64,000 nucleotides of DNA from Ophiostoma sp. CBS 140.51 (Eukaryota > Ascomycota > Sordariomycetes > Ophiostomatales > Ophiostomataceae): contig JANSLP010000024.1 of assembly GCA_029298735.1 (NCBI GenBank), positions 124,001 to 188,000 on the forward strand, read 5' to 3'. Numbering within the stretch: the first letter of the stretch is position 1; each line of letters opens with the position of its first letter. The notes beneath the pieces were generated by a model. It made no database searches. It was not told where the DNA came from and saw only the letters and a list, made by a program, of their open reading frames with translations. A program made the position numbers and the translations under genes. This document shows, in pieces, positions 11,940 to 22,885 of the stretch.

Positions 11940-13432
11940 GATATCCTCATGCATTCGAAGCCCCCCTTGCTTCACGCCCCCTTCCTGCGAAGTCTAGCCT
12001 GTGGCCGTTCCCTCAAGCCTGCTTTCAATACCCTTTGAGGTCCATATTAGACTTGTCCTTTACTCGTAGTCCGTGTTTGCATTTATATCTTTGGTGATGT
12101 ACTCGTTAAAATTCATTCACTGTTGCAATTTTTATTTTCGGAAAGAAAATACATCGTTTATGAGCCATATCAAAATTGTCTTATTATTTCTCCTTCCAGT
12201 TCTGAACTATTCATCGCTCTTACCCCACATCTTCTTCTACAGACACACGGACTGTCTTGCAGGACTGCCCTTTGGCTCGATCGTTCTCGATGCTCGCCCC
12301 TCTTTGAAAATAAACTAGAGGCCAAAACTGCTTCGCGAGACAAGAGGCTGAACGACGTCCTCCCTACATTCTTCCTACCGTCCTTTTCTTTTTTTTATGC
12401 TGCTATTGCATACAGTATCTCCTCGATGTTTCTCTTCTGCTGTTGTATTGCTTGTTGGTTCTCTTTTAGACAGGCTCCGTCCGTTTTCTCTTCTTTTGAT
12501 ACTGCTGCACTTTGCCTTTTCTTTCCTCTCTTTCTTTTTTTGCGGGTCCAAGCAGTGTGTGCAACCGGTTGCTCCTTCTATATTTGCCACCAGCGCACCT
12601 TCCCCCGCTGGACTCGGCCTGTCCCATGTACTCAAGTTTGTCTTGTTATGTTTTGGGCCTCTGGCCGGTCGCTCCTTCCTTCTCAAGAACACTTCAGAAC
12701 TTTCCTCTTTGGCCGTTTGCACCCTCGCACCCTCTCTCCCAAGCAACATTATACCCTGTTTCCCTGGCAAAGACTGTCCCTCCACTCTCTTCCCTGGCCA
12801 AGTTTGCTCTTTTTTTCTTTTTTATCCTCCGTACCTGGCGCACCCCTCTTCCCCTTCTCTTTCCAGGTCCAAGCTTCTACTTCGCACACCCCACCATACC
12901 CACCACAGCTTTTCCCCCTTCCACCTTCTCATCATCTACTCTTGCTGTTCTTTCTTTCCACACCCTCTTTCTCCTCTATCCCTGTCTTCTTTCTACCCTC
13001 ACGCCCCTTCGCAAGCAAGGTATGTTGCATTCTTCTCTTCACACAGACTGATCTTCACCTCACGTCTCTTCTCTTTACTGACACGTCCCAGCTCATTATT
13101 CTTTTTGACCTCCTCTGGAGCGCTGCACATCTCACACGCCGTTCTGGTCGAGAGCGAGTATTCGTTTTTATTATTATCAAATCCATCTCCGCGACGTTGA
13201 TCGTCTTCGTTGTGGCATCTTCTTCTCTTCTCTCGCTTCTCTATATCACGACGTTTTCTCTCACTTCATCCATTCACTCATTTTTTGACCTCGTTTTCTA
13301 GAGGCTTGTTTTTAACACTCCCAAAACGACGTTTTTGACCTTTTGACCTCATTTTCGACACAAAGGCACAGTCGAGCAACTGCTAGGCGAGCACAGAGGC
13401 CAACCCTTATTTTCACATCATCAGCCTTGGTC
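11940..13432 (+). promoter_or_regulatory. pyrimidine-rich promoter/leader of the 13433 gene
   Basis: The plus strand is dominated by C/T runs from about 11940 up to the start codon at 13433, a hallmark of promoter and 5'UTR DNA of well-expressed filamentous-fungal genes. A 392-residue open frame across it is rich in F, S, L and P because of the C/T bias and is not a gene. No ATG is seen between the end of the proposed leader intron (13091) and 13433. Four copies of TTTTGACC occur at 13103, 13283, 13333 and 13341. Confidence 0.55.
13020..13091 (+). other. probable 5'UTR intron (72 nt)
   Basis: A GTATGT donor follows AAG at 13020. A CTGAC branch-site match sits near 13075-13080 inside a C/T tract, and a CCCAG acceptor ends at 13091. 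Size and signals match the coding introns elsewhere in the window. The intron would be removed from the leader of the gene starting at 13433. Confidence 0.6.
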
Positions 13433-15181
13433 ATGGATATCAAGGCTCTCGCGGCCCTGAGAGGCCTTCACGACCGTGGCCGCACCATGATTCGCAAGGG
13501 AGCCAAGTCGAGAGCGGTTGACAGCGACACCGAGAACGATGTTGCCTCCAACGATGCTGAGCAAAAGCTCTCGCGTGCTCCCTCTCTGACTGCATTCCAT
13601 TCACGTCTCTGGATGCCCATTGGCGACGAAGAAGGTGCTTTTGCTCCTCATGCAGTTGCTCCTCATGCTGCTGTTCCTCGTGCATCCAGCCCTCGTACTG
13701 TTCGTTTTGCTGTCAGCAAGGACGCTGCCATCGAGACCGAGCCGGTTACCGAGACCAAGATCGCTGGCAAGCAGGCTGCCGCTGAAAAGGACGAAGACAA
13801 GGTCAACGAGTGTGCCATTGCTTGTACCGCGAACAACGATGTCGAGAAGCCGCAGGACGCCGGCCAGCCCATCGATACCTGCGCCGTCGGTAACTCCGAC
13901 GCCGAGGATGATGACATCGACGAGTCCGAGCGTCGTGCTGCGTTCATCCTTAAGGCTGTAGCCAAGCGCCGTGCCCAGCTTCGCATGGATGAGTACAAGA
14001 AGTCCGCTGCCGCCACTGCGGGCTCCCCCACCCTCGATGCCAATGGACATCTCATCATCAACGGCGGCGCTGTCAAGCCAGCTCGCAACGCGGATGGCTC
14101 CCTCATCTCGGAGCTCGCGATGCAGCTACGTCGCCAGGACGACGAGGTGGCCGCTGCCTCCAAGGCACTCGGCATGATTGTTGCTGATGATGCCTCTAGC
14201 AGCCGTCACAGTGACCAGAGCGTCCCTCCCGCCCCTCACAACTCGCCCACCACCTCCACGGAGCATGGAGCTGGCGAGCATCCTAACCCGCTCCGGAGCA
14301 ACCCAAGTGGTCCCATCACCCCTCCGCACACGCCCCCCTTTCAAGGCGCTGAGTCGCCACAGCTACCTCCCGCTCCCCCCTCCACGCCGGCCTCGAGCAA
14401 TGCCCTGCAACTTATCCCGCGGCGGCGACTTGGCGATGTTATGACCCCGCCATTGTCGCCGCCGACGACGATACCCTCTATCGTTTCAGCAGTTGCCACG
14501 ATCATCTCGACTACTTCGACAGCCTCTTCGCCTGCCACGGCTTCCTCTTCTCATGCTGGAAGCTTCTCCGACACTGCCTCGAGCTCCCTGGTTGAGACCT
14601 TCCCTCCCATCACAACGATCGACGGCACATTGATTCGTGGTCCAGCATTTAAAATCCCCCAGGATGCTATCAATGCCGCCGGTCTTAGCACGACCGGCGA
14701 GATGTCGACGTATGCCAAGCACAGCTTGGCTTGGCTTCCGCATTGTGAGCGTCCGGCTAGAAGCTTTTTGCTCGGAGCGGAGGTCAACAAGGCTTTGTAT
14801 CGTCATATCATGCAGGAAAACAGTCTGCATACGCGGGTCAACTATTTCGGTCCTGCACGTAACGAGTCGAACGACGCATTAAAGACCACCCCGTCTATCA
14901 CGCCGTCGGCCGCGTCCCTGGCCTGCCAAGCTCTTCGCACCATCAAGGACACCGACGACATTGACGTCGTGACTGCCCTTGCCCCTCCTCCCTTCCATCG
15001 GAAGTACCGCCCGGCTCCTCGCATGCAGAAGCCGTTCTACGTCCCCAAGGTCAACACTAAGCCCATTGACTACAACGGCTTCCGTGTGCAGCCTGCCGTC
15101 CCAGAGATCGACCTCGAGGCTGAGCTGTACAGAAACGAATGTTACGACTTTGCCAATGGCTACAACTCCAAGGGGTGGTAA
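13433..15181 (+). CDS. unknown 582-aa conserved-looking protein
   Basis: The frame is open upstream to a TTG at 13343, but I place the start at the first ATG, 13433 (MDIKALAALRG), giving 582 aa. I do not recognise the family. In order it has a basic N-terminal segment (RGLHDRGRTMIRKGAK), an acidic stretch, a charged helical part near residues 165-200 (DDDIDESERRAAFILKAVAKR), then a long Ser/Thr/Pro-rich disordered middle. It ends with a more ordered region that includes SLAWLPHCERPARSFLLG, KALYRHIMQEN, PAPRMQKPFYVPKVNTK and EAELYRNECYDFANGYNSKGW-type residues close to the stop. There is no signal peptide or membrane segment. The compact C-terminal blocks look like the conserved core. GC-rich codon choice, a clean start context and a leader intron support a real, probably strongly regulated gene. 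Function unknown. Confidence 0.85.
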   Translation: MDIKALAALRGLHDRGRTMIRKGAKSRAVDSDTENDVASNDAEQKLSRAPSLTAFHSRLWMPIGDEEGAFAPHAVAPHAAVPRASSPRTVRFAVSKDAAIETEPVTETKIAGKQAAAEKDEDKVNECAIACTANNDVEKPQDAGQPIDTCAVGNSDAEDDDIDESERRAAFILKAVAKRRAQLRMDEYKKSAAATAGSPTLDANGHLIINGGAVKPARNADGSLISELAMQLRRQDDEVAAASKALGMIVADDASSSRHSDQSVPPAPHNSPTTSTEHGAGEHPNPLRSNPSGPITPPHTPPFQGAESPQLPPAPPSTPASSNALQLIPRRRLGDVMTPPLSPPTTIPSIVSAVATIISTTSTASSPATASSSHAGSFSDTASSSLVETFPPITTIDGTLIRGPAFKIPQDAINAAGLSTTGEMSTYAKHSLAWLPHCERPARSFLLGAEVNKALYRHIMQENSLHTRVNYFGPARNESNDALKTTPSITPSAASLACQALRTIKDTDDIDVVTALAPPPFHRKYRPAPRMQKPFYVPKVNTKPIDYNGFRVQPAVPEIDLEAELYRNECYDFANGYNSKGW

Positions 15182-17842
15182 ACCACAGGCACAACGCCCC
15201 CCTTCTCTTTGTACACAACACCCTACATGACTGCATGAATAAAAAGGAAAACAGGAACCGGCCTGATCTTTCCTTGGAACACAAAAACGGGCGCACCTTG
15301 CGCAGGCGTTTGAGGCAATACAAACACACGGAACGACCAGACGGGCTGGTCGATGATGATTTGCATAGGACGGATTTGCTTGATTTTTCTCTTTCACATT
15401 TTTCACTTCTTTTTTTTCTACTACCTTTCTTCTCTTTTTCTCACTGGCTGCTTTTTCTCTTTTGCTTTTACGGCATGGTGTCAGGCGTTGGGTGGCCACA
15501 CGGTACCAAGGATTTTCTACGTTGACGACTGACATAATGGACATGGACTTTACGGACACTGTTTGCAATTTCTCTTTTCTCTTTTCCCATTTTCTTTTCA
15601 CTTTCTCTTCACTATTTCTCTGGCCATGGCCTTCTTTCTGTTCTGCATGCAACGCGCCCAGCAAACTGGTTCTGCTTGTACTATACCCATATACTTATTT
15701 GTTCTTGCATTGGGCTGCAATCTGCTTTTTTATTTCTTTTGTTTTCATTGTCTTTTTCTTTCTTCACTGTTTCTCGCGCCCCCGAGCCTCTTACTGTTGA
15801 CACATTGCTGCTTGTCAACCGATATTTTTTCATCATGTAAAGGTCCACCGTCTGTCTCTTTGAGGCAGTCGATGTTCTTTGCCAGTTCTGTTATAAAATT
15901 TGCTCGATCTGAAGAGCCACCACATCTACGATGCATATTGCAGCAGCATCTTCTTCTTCATTTGCATAGTTCATCCGTTCACTGCGAGTTGAGTCGCAGT
16001 CAACCCTTAATTAATTCACCGCTGATGTACAGCAAAAAATATCGAAATGGAAACTACTGCTCATATACCAAGAAAAACCATATACTTATCAAACTTGTAG
16101 GTCTGCTGCCTGTGAACTGTGAATTGTGTCTATTGTGAGCTATGCCAACTGTGAACCATGTCTACCTAACTTGCATTCTGCCTTGCGACGATGCTTATAT
16201 ATGAATGCCACCACTTATACTAATTTGTTTTGTTTGACAGATGGCCGTTCTCTACGTGTACGACGGCAACACAAACTATATGCACCGTTCGTTCGTTTGT
16301 CAGTCTCTCTCTTGCTCTACCCCAGAATCTAGAATATTACTGTCATACCCATCACACATACATGGTATTGTCCCCCACATACATGTAACCACATTTTGGG
16401 CTTTTTGCAGTCATTTTGGGGCTCGTCGTCAGAACCCCCACCTTTCTTCTTTTGCATCACGAAACACGGGACCTTGCAGATATTTTTTTTATTTTATCAT
16501 TATTGAAGGGCAAAGTATGACATACCACAAACATATAAGTATTGGCTTGGCAACTGAGCGGCTTTCAATTACGTGCAGAATGGGGGCTGACGTGGAGAGG
16601 AGTTGAGTCGACAATTGTTGTGCCGTCTGTGGAGATCACCGTGCTCATTGAAAGCACAATAGCAGAGACACACTACAATAGCCCAAGCGTCCAGACGTCC
16701 AGGCCTAGACTCAAAGCTTCACTCCTCAATGAACTGCTAACGCCTACACTACTCCAGGGCGATCATACTTTGTGGGACGGCCCGTCCAAAACAAAAACGA
16801 AAAGCTGTTGCGCAATGATCTGCTCCCAACTACTTTTGTACTAACTTTTTGGTTCTCCCGCCAGCCCAGGCACTCCAGTAGTCAGGGCACTACAAATTTA
16901 GCTTCTTTGTTGGTTGATGATCCCGGGGTGAGCTGGCACTACGGGGAGCATCAAAGAGCAAGGGCATGGAAGGCACGCAAGGCATCGAACGCAGAGTAAA
17001 GAGAAGGCAAAGATTGAATAAGAGTCAATATGCCATTAGACTATAGATTATTGCCTCGGCGTTGAGTTCGCCGTTGTGTGGCATAACGAATTCGAAAGTA
17101 ACAGAAAGCTGAGGGAATACAAAAAGCGAAAGAGAGTAAATAACGGCCCACAGCGCTTGCTTTGGTGGTAAAAAAATCCACAAAACTCAAAAAACCTGCC
17201 CACCCGTGGTCCTGTCTTTTTGTCCCTATTGTTGAAGGTGTCGCATTTGCGAACGAGTCGTGATCGTCACGAGAAAAGAAAAGCAGAATAGACAAACAAG
17301 AGAATAGCAAAAGCAAAAACGAAACAAAAATCCTTTTACGGTAGTCCCGTCCATAATCCTTCCCTGGTCATAAAAGCACAGAGTTTGGTGTTTCGCCAGC
17401 AGCCCTGGTCCATAAGGCAGTTACTGGGAACCCAAATCGTTCTGTCGCAGAGTCGTAGAAAACAAAAAATCAACCCAAATAGCAAAGGCGAAATCCGGTC
17501 CGGAAAACACAAGCGATAGCAAAAGACAAAATAGCAGATCCGTGGCCCTAGATGGAAAGGAGTAGGAGAAAGATGACAAAAGAAAAAAAATGAGACGCGA
17601 AAACGGGCTCTGACGTGTCAAAGTGACATATCAGTCGCCGGTCCGGCGGAGTTTGCATGGGGTCTGGCTGTCCCTCCTCCAAGTGCTAAAACACTGTTGG
17701 AGAAAAAGATGAAGCCGACGTCCAGATTGCTAAGCGGTACACTCCGAGCCCGGCAAGCGCCATGCCGATTCATGGGGCCTCGCCCGGTCCGAAATTCACT
17801 TTTGCTCGAGGAGCGGCCCCATGGCTTGGGAGAACCAGTAGC
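15182..17842. other. convergent intergenic spacer
   Basis: This is the 2.7-kb tail-to-tail spacer between the plus-strand gene ending at 15181 and the small minus-strand gene ending at 17843. The first 700 nt are T/C-rich (about 15370-15840), as expected for a 3'UTR and downstream sequence. Around 16100-16160 a short TGTGAA-type motif is repeated imperfectly. No credible gene is seen. Confidence 0.5.
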
Positions 17843-18049
17843 TCAGTGTTTGCCAGACCGGCCCGACGACGACGTATAGGCGGAAGACTTTTCCGAGTAG
17901 CTGTAGGAGGCGGCCGGGCCGCCACCGCCGGAGCTGGAGCCGCTGTTGCTGCTGCTGCCGCTGGAGCCGCTCTGGCTCTTTTTCGCCGCAGCCTTGTCGA
18001 CAATGGTCTGGGCCGAGATCTGGTAGAAGGCGTGGAACTGAGACTCCAT
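17843..18049 (-). CDS. small 68-aa Ser/Gly-rich protein
   Basis: The ATG is at the complement of 18047-18049 and the stop TGA at 17843-17845. The first 22 residues (MESQFHAFYQISAQTIVDKA) look like an amphipathic helix. They are followed by a Lys patch and a low-complexity Ser/Gly tail (SGSSSGGGG, then SYSYSEKSSAY) ending in GKH. There is no signal peptide or Cys pattern, so it is not a typical secreted effector. Evidence that it is transcribed comes from upstream: the minus-strand leader contains a well-formed intron (18328-18410), is pyrimidine-rich, and the stretch between that intron and the start codon holds no ATG. The short size is the main reason for caution. A longer overlapping frame (205 residues, to 18413) runs through the intron and is judged a shadow. 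Confidence 0.6.
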   Translation of the reverse strand: MESQFHAFYQISAQTIVDKAAAKKSQSGSSGSSSNSGSSSGGGGPAASYSYSEKSSAYTSSSGRSGKH

Positions 18050-18327
18050 GGTTGCCGTCGGGTGTGAGGTTGTGTCGGGTTCGTTGGTTGTCTGAGAAAA
18101 ATCCGCGAGGTGGTCGTTGGATGTTTTGTCGTGGGTCGACGGGTTCGAAAAAGGAAACCAAGGTAGATTTAAACAGGCCCGGCCAGATTGGGGGGATGCG
18201 TTGCGTCTTTTTTGGACCTGGTCTTGTTGGTTTTGCTGTCAACTGTGGGGGAGAGGATGAGGAAGAATAGATAGCGTGATGTGGTGACGCTTCGCGTGTG
18301 GTTTCTTCTTCCTGACTCTGTTTGGCT

Positions 18328-18410
18328 CTGTCAAATCGTGTTAGTAGCGATGCTTTGGTCTGTTGGAAAATCGGCAGAGAGAAGCAACCGGATATCGATA
18401 GACGACTTAC
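18328..18410 (-). other. 5'UTR intron of the 68-aa gene
   Basis: Read on the minus strand, a GTAAGT donor begins at 18410 after CAATTG. A perfect CTAAC branch site lies about 15 nt before a GACAG acceptor that ends at 18328. The intron is 83 nt, with signals as good as those of the coding introns in this window. It argues for a spliced minus-strand transcript leading into the start at 18049. Confidence 0.7.
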
Positions 18411-19233
18411 CAATTGAAAGAAGGTAAGGTTTGCGGTTTGGTAGATGGAGGTTTGAGTGTTGGTAGGAAGGCTGAATATGTTGTGGTTGAGGAATAGAAG
18501 AGAAGAGGGAGGGGAGACGAATAAATTTCAGCCTGCGATGTTTATTTATTTATTTGTGCTTAATCTGCGAACAAACGAGCAATTGAAAGAAGTAATGAAA
18601 GAAGGAGCAAAGAAAAGAAAAAGAGGAAGGAGTGATAGAGGTGGACGGCGTGTTCTGCAAGAGCAAAGAGGGAAAGAGCGATGGACGATTGAGAGCAAAG
18701 CAACTGACGCGGGTGCGTTACCAGGCCACCACCCTCTTTTCTCTTGCTGCTGCTGCTGCTGCTTTTGTTCTGCTTCTGCTTTGTGTGGCTGGCTGCCGGC
18801 GCACCTCCTACTCGTGCGCTTGCTTCATGCTTCTGCAGTTTTACTTTGGATCTTGCCTCAGCTTCTGCTCAAGTACGCAGTACCATTGAGACTCTTTATT
18901 TCCTTTTATTGTAATTTGTCGTCACTCCATTGGGCTAGATGCGTCTCGGGACTGTCTGAGCAACAACTTCGAAGAAAAGAAGACAAATAGACGGCTCGAG
19001 TAGCTTTCCTTGATGAGCTTCCTTGATGCCAGGTACCTTTGTACCTTCTGGAACACAGGCCAGAATCAAAAGAACCAAAAAGAAGAGCAAGAATGGGGGT
19101 GGGAACGAGCAACGCCCGCCTGCGGAAGATTGTCGAGATACATCCACACCACCACGAGTGCTCAAAGCAAAAGGCAAAGTACAAGTACCTCAAGTCCGTA
19201 CTCCGAGCAGCCTTCGCAAAGACGCAGACTCGC

Positions 19234-19440
19234 AACACTCACACATTCACACTCGCAGGCACTTGCAGGCACACAGGCGCGCAGCTTGCTACATGTGTCT
19301 CCACATAACCACAGAACTACAACACACTCGCACACGCACACGCTTTTGCACACACAGGGCACACAGAAATGCACTCGAACACATGCACACATGCACACCC
19401 ACCACCCTGACCTGGCCATCGTGGTGGTGGTGGTGCACAC
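19234..19440. repeat. CA-rich low-complexity tract
   Basis: The plus strand carries many short CACA, CACTCG and CACACG units for about 200 nt and ends in a GTGGTGGTGGTG run near 19421-19437. It is an impure microsatellite-like tract. Open frames across it encode His/Thr-rich strings and are by-products of the repeat. Confidence 0.6.
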
Positions 19441-22400
19441 CATCCTCTTTTCATCAACCCCACCCGGCCGACTGCACAGGCCGGTCGGCTCGTCCACACA
19501 ACCCACCAGCCGTACAGTTTGGTTACGCCATAGTCATTGTTTGGATGTTTGGTTGTCCTTTAGGGCTCGAATACCACTTTTGACCTGTATTTTTGACCGA
19601 TTGACTGTTCTGATCTGCTCCAATCTTACACTCGAAGCTGACTCACACGATATATATGGTGTGCGCTGTATGTCGTACCAGTACCCGGCCGAAGAGGGAT
19701 CTTGGTCCGGGAGGTGACAGCCTGCGGCCGTGGAGAACAGAGGCCTGGGCTTTCTGCTTCTAATAGTGGTTTATTGCCCATTTGGGCGCTTAGACCGACA
19801 GTGGGTTTTTTGGGGGTTGAGGATGAAGAAAAGAGAGGGGAACGGCAGGGGACAGCTCATAAGTGTGTAGTGGGTGGTGGGGGGGGGACGGAAAAGAGTG
19901 GAGGGGATGATGATGGGACCAGGGGTGCAAAGAAAAGGTGCAAGGGTGCCACCGGATGAACAAAATATGCAAGTCAAAAGTCGAGAAGCCGAAGAGGTAT
20001 TACATACAGAAGACAGTCTTGAATTCTAGTTGGCTGCGGTAAGGCGGGAGGGACAAGAAAATCATGAAGTTGGCGAGTTGACATTGGTCAATTCGAGCAG
20101 TTGAGCAAGAGACAAGTGCTGGGCAGGAAGCATTCAACTGCATAAAACACAAAGAAGGAGTGGAAGGACTCGGAGGGACAGGGAAAGAGACAGGCAACGG
20201 ACCGACGAAACAGAAGACGAGAATTGCATGAGGGGAAAGCGGCGAAAACACAGAGCAGAACGAGGTCGCCGTCTGTTGAGTTGGAGGCTTCCAATTAAGG
20301 TGATGCACACGGCACAGAGAGGCAGAGAGGATAAAATGTCCAGGGCACGCGGTTTCGTGGTTTTGGGGTCCGGACGGCCCAGGCTTTTTGCCTTTCCAAT
20401 GCCGCAGACCCAATAAACCTGTGGGATGCATCCCGTAGTCGACTTGTATGATGATAACGAGACACTTGCGTGTCTGTATGTCTGTATTTTTCGTTGTTCC
20501 GTGTAAAATATGCATATATTTGCAGTATTAATATTCTCGATGCCCTGATTTTTTGTGTGTCCTGCAATGTGATCCAACAGCAGGCCCGAAGACCTGCATG
20601 CCGGGCGGGCTGCATCTGTATATTTCGTACCTTTACATGGCACAAAGGTCGGCTTTCTTTTTTGTGTTTGGCGTTTGGTTTGGAGGTACGACGTAATTAA
20701 GTACGCATACGCATATGGAAAACAAGAGACGACGGCATGGCTGCCCTCGCAGAAAGGTTGTCACATTGCAGGAGGGCTGGACAATTTCTTGTGGGATATG
20801 TGACAGGCTGACAAGGGTTCAGAATGGAATTCGGTTGGCATCGAGAATTGCACCTGTACGGAAGCACAAGATATTGCCAAATACATTCTGTAAATTATTG
20901 ACAGTAAAAGGTCTGCTTGTAGGCCGTGGAAGTCGAAGTCGCCGCGACGATATGTCTGTGCTGGCAGGAGGAAGACGATGTGACCAAACTCCGCCAAGTT
21001 GTCCGGTACGGGAAGCGCGGGTGAGGAAGATCTTTGCAGAAAAGAAGAGGGGAAAGCAGAAAAGGCAGAAAAAAGCAAACATGAACAGCGAGACGGCAGA
21101 CCCAAAATGTGATGCAGATAATGCCACTTGCTGTTAACTTTCGGTGTCCTTTCTGAGCAAATCCCTCTCCAGCTTCTTCTTCTGCTTTACTCTAGGTCTC
21201 CTGGACTGCTTTTCTCTCTTTCCTCACGTATCCATGCAGCTTGCTTGATCCGGCCGGTTTTGTGTAGGATCGTTTCGTCAACTCCGTAAGTCCTGCATGT
21301 ACACGGTAGGTATGCTAGTAAACGTATCGACACAGCACCAAACGCCTGTACATTTTCAGCTTTTGAGACTAAGAAACCAAGCTGGGCCTGGTGTGCTTCA
21401 AGAGAAGTGGGAGAAGTGATCAAGTTGGTGTTGAGCAATGCATTGAGGGTGTTGTCCAGTCCAGTTGTCCAACGCCTTGCCTGGTTTTGCCTGGTTTTGT
21501 GCCGTTGTTTCGCGGCCCGCATGCACAAGGCTCAGGCTTGAGAGACGTCCTTTTTTGCCCTTCCCTCTTTCTTCCTAAATGTTCTTGGCGAGCTTGGCCG
21601 TTTGAAGAGTCGTGTGCCAAGCTCGAAGCTTCTTGGAGTGTCCGATGCAAGCCAACGAGAGACTAGTAGACGTTATTGCTGCTTGGTTGTGGAGTCTGTA
21701 AATTTGGACGATCTGGCGTCCGTTTCGCGCGTGCTCTGAGCGTGTGAGAGGAGCTCACAGAACTTCTGTTTGATTTCGAGAGCTATTTTCGCTCTTGAAC
21801 CTCAAAATGCAATTTTCAGAGCATCACGTGAGACCGAGGAAGCTGAGTCCAAGGTGGACGAACGAGTCAATGACACACTGCTCGGGTCCGATGTCGAAGT
21901 ATCTGTACACTGCATTCAGAAAAGCTGACAGATCTTGATAGATGCAGGGTACCAGTTCTCTCTGATATCTTGCTACTGGCATGCCCAGAGTGAGACAAGG
22001 TCATCTTGCATCGACAGGAGAAAAACGGACAGCTCCGTGCGCCGGCAGGATTCAAGATTGATGCAGATTGATGAGCAGGTTTTGGTGGGCAAGGATTGGC
22101 AAAAAAAGGGGACAAGAAGACAAAAATAGAAAAGTAAAAAAGGCCGCGATGGCTGCCAAAATGTCGTAGTTTAATTGCGACGAGGCTAAGCCCGCAAAAC
22201 GTTCCCAGAGATCGCTCCATTTCCATTCTGGAGTCTCTGACATTCTCCTTTTTATCAAGACATACTGTGTAGTGAATCGCGGATGAACTAAGAGTACGTG
22301 CTCGGCCTCGTTGTGAGCCCTAATAAGGAGTCCAAGCCATACGCCAGACGGAGTATCCTCCGCGCAGACCTCGTCGATGAGAATTTGGCATGCTTCACCA

Positions 22401-22822
22401 ATGAATTCCCAAGCTTCGGAGCTAGATGAACGGCAATTTAGGACGCATCGCCACCATGAACACACTTCGGACAGGACCGATGTTGTGCCCATGCAGGGCC
22501 AGGCGAGGGTTCCCCCTGGTACGATGCAGCATTACAAGCCCAATTGCAATTCCAGCTTGCAGAATTGGAGAAGCAAAAAAGGAAGAAGATGTGGAAGAGC
22601 GGTGGAAAGAGGTGAAGTGGAAACGAATTGGAAAAATATTAACTGGCCCTCATGGATACGACACTGGCGCTGCTGCGCCCAGCAGATTAATTTTAATTTG
22701 ATCTTCCCTTGCTCGGAGTCCCATGCCAAGTGCAAAAGAGTTTGTGTCTTAGAAAGTTCAGGGCCGTACAAAGGCCGTAGACCGTCTCTCTTCTGAAAGG
22801 TGGAAAGGTGAGGAGTGCGGAG

Positions 22823-22840
22823 TATTACGCCGGCGTAATA
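22823..22840. repeat. perfect 18-bp palindrome
   Basis: The sequence is TATTACGCCGGCGTAATA, which equals its own reverse complement. Its centre contains CGCCGGCG, compatible with a paired binding site for a dimeric regulator such as a zinc-cluster protein, though this is inference. A second palindrome lies 31 nt downstream. Confidence 0.6.
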
Positions 22841-22871
22841 ATAACTGGCAGGCAATATGCGTCCTGCAGAG

Positions 22872-22885
22872 TTGCTTGCAAGCAA
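22872..22885. repeat. perfect 14-bp palindrome
   Basis: TTGCTTGCAAGCAA is a perfect inverted repeat without spacer. It lies close to the 18-bp palindrome in the same long divergent spacer. Function unknown. Confidence 0.55.

Larger units (their letters stand above)
2384..13432. other. 11-kb divergent intergenic region, no gene found
   Basis: This is the spacer between the minus-strand gene ending its 5' side at 2383 and the plus-strand gene starting at 13433. Open frames here are short, often begin at non-ATG codons and lack protein-like composition, so I assign no CDS. From about 10300 to 11850 the plus strand is purine-rich. From about 11940 to 13430 it turns strongly pyrimidine-rich, and this second part reads as the promoter and leader of the gene at 13433. 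A run of T lies near 6432-6441. I found no tRNA, transposase or long repeat. Long untranslated leaders or noncoding transcripts are the likeliest content. Confidence 0.5.

Noticed and set aside
12123..13301. 392-codon plus-strand frame rich in F, S, L and P
   Set aside because: It lies in the C/T-rich leader of the 13433 gene and starts at a non-ATG codon; its composition follows base bias and it overlaps a predicted leader intron.
17796..18413. 205-codon minus-strand frame overlapping the 68-aa gene
   Set aside because: It runs through a well-formed intron and its C-terminal half is the shadow of the Ser/Gly-rich tail in another frame.
19010..19717. His/Thr-rich 235-codon frame
   Set aside because: It is a direct by-product of the CA-rich tract at 19234-19440.
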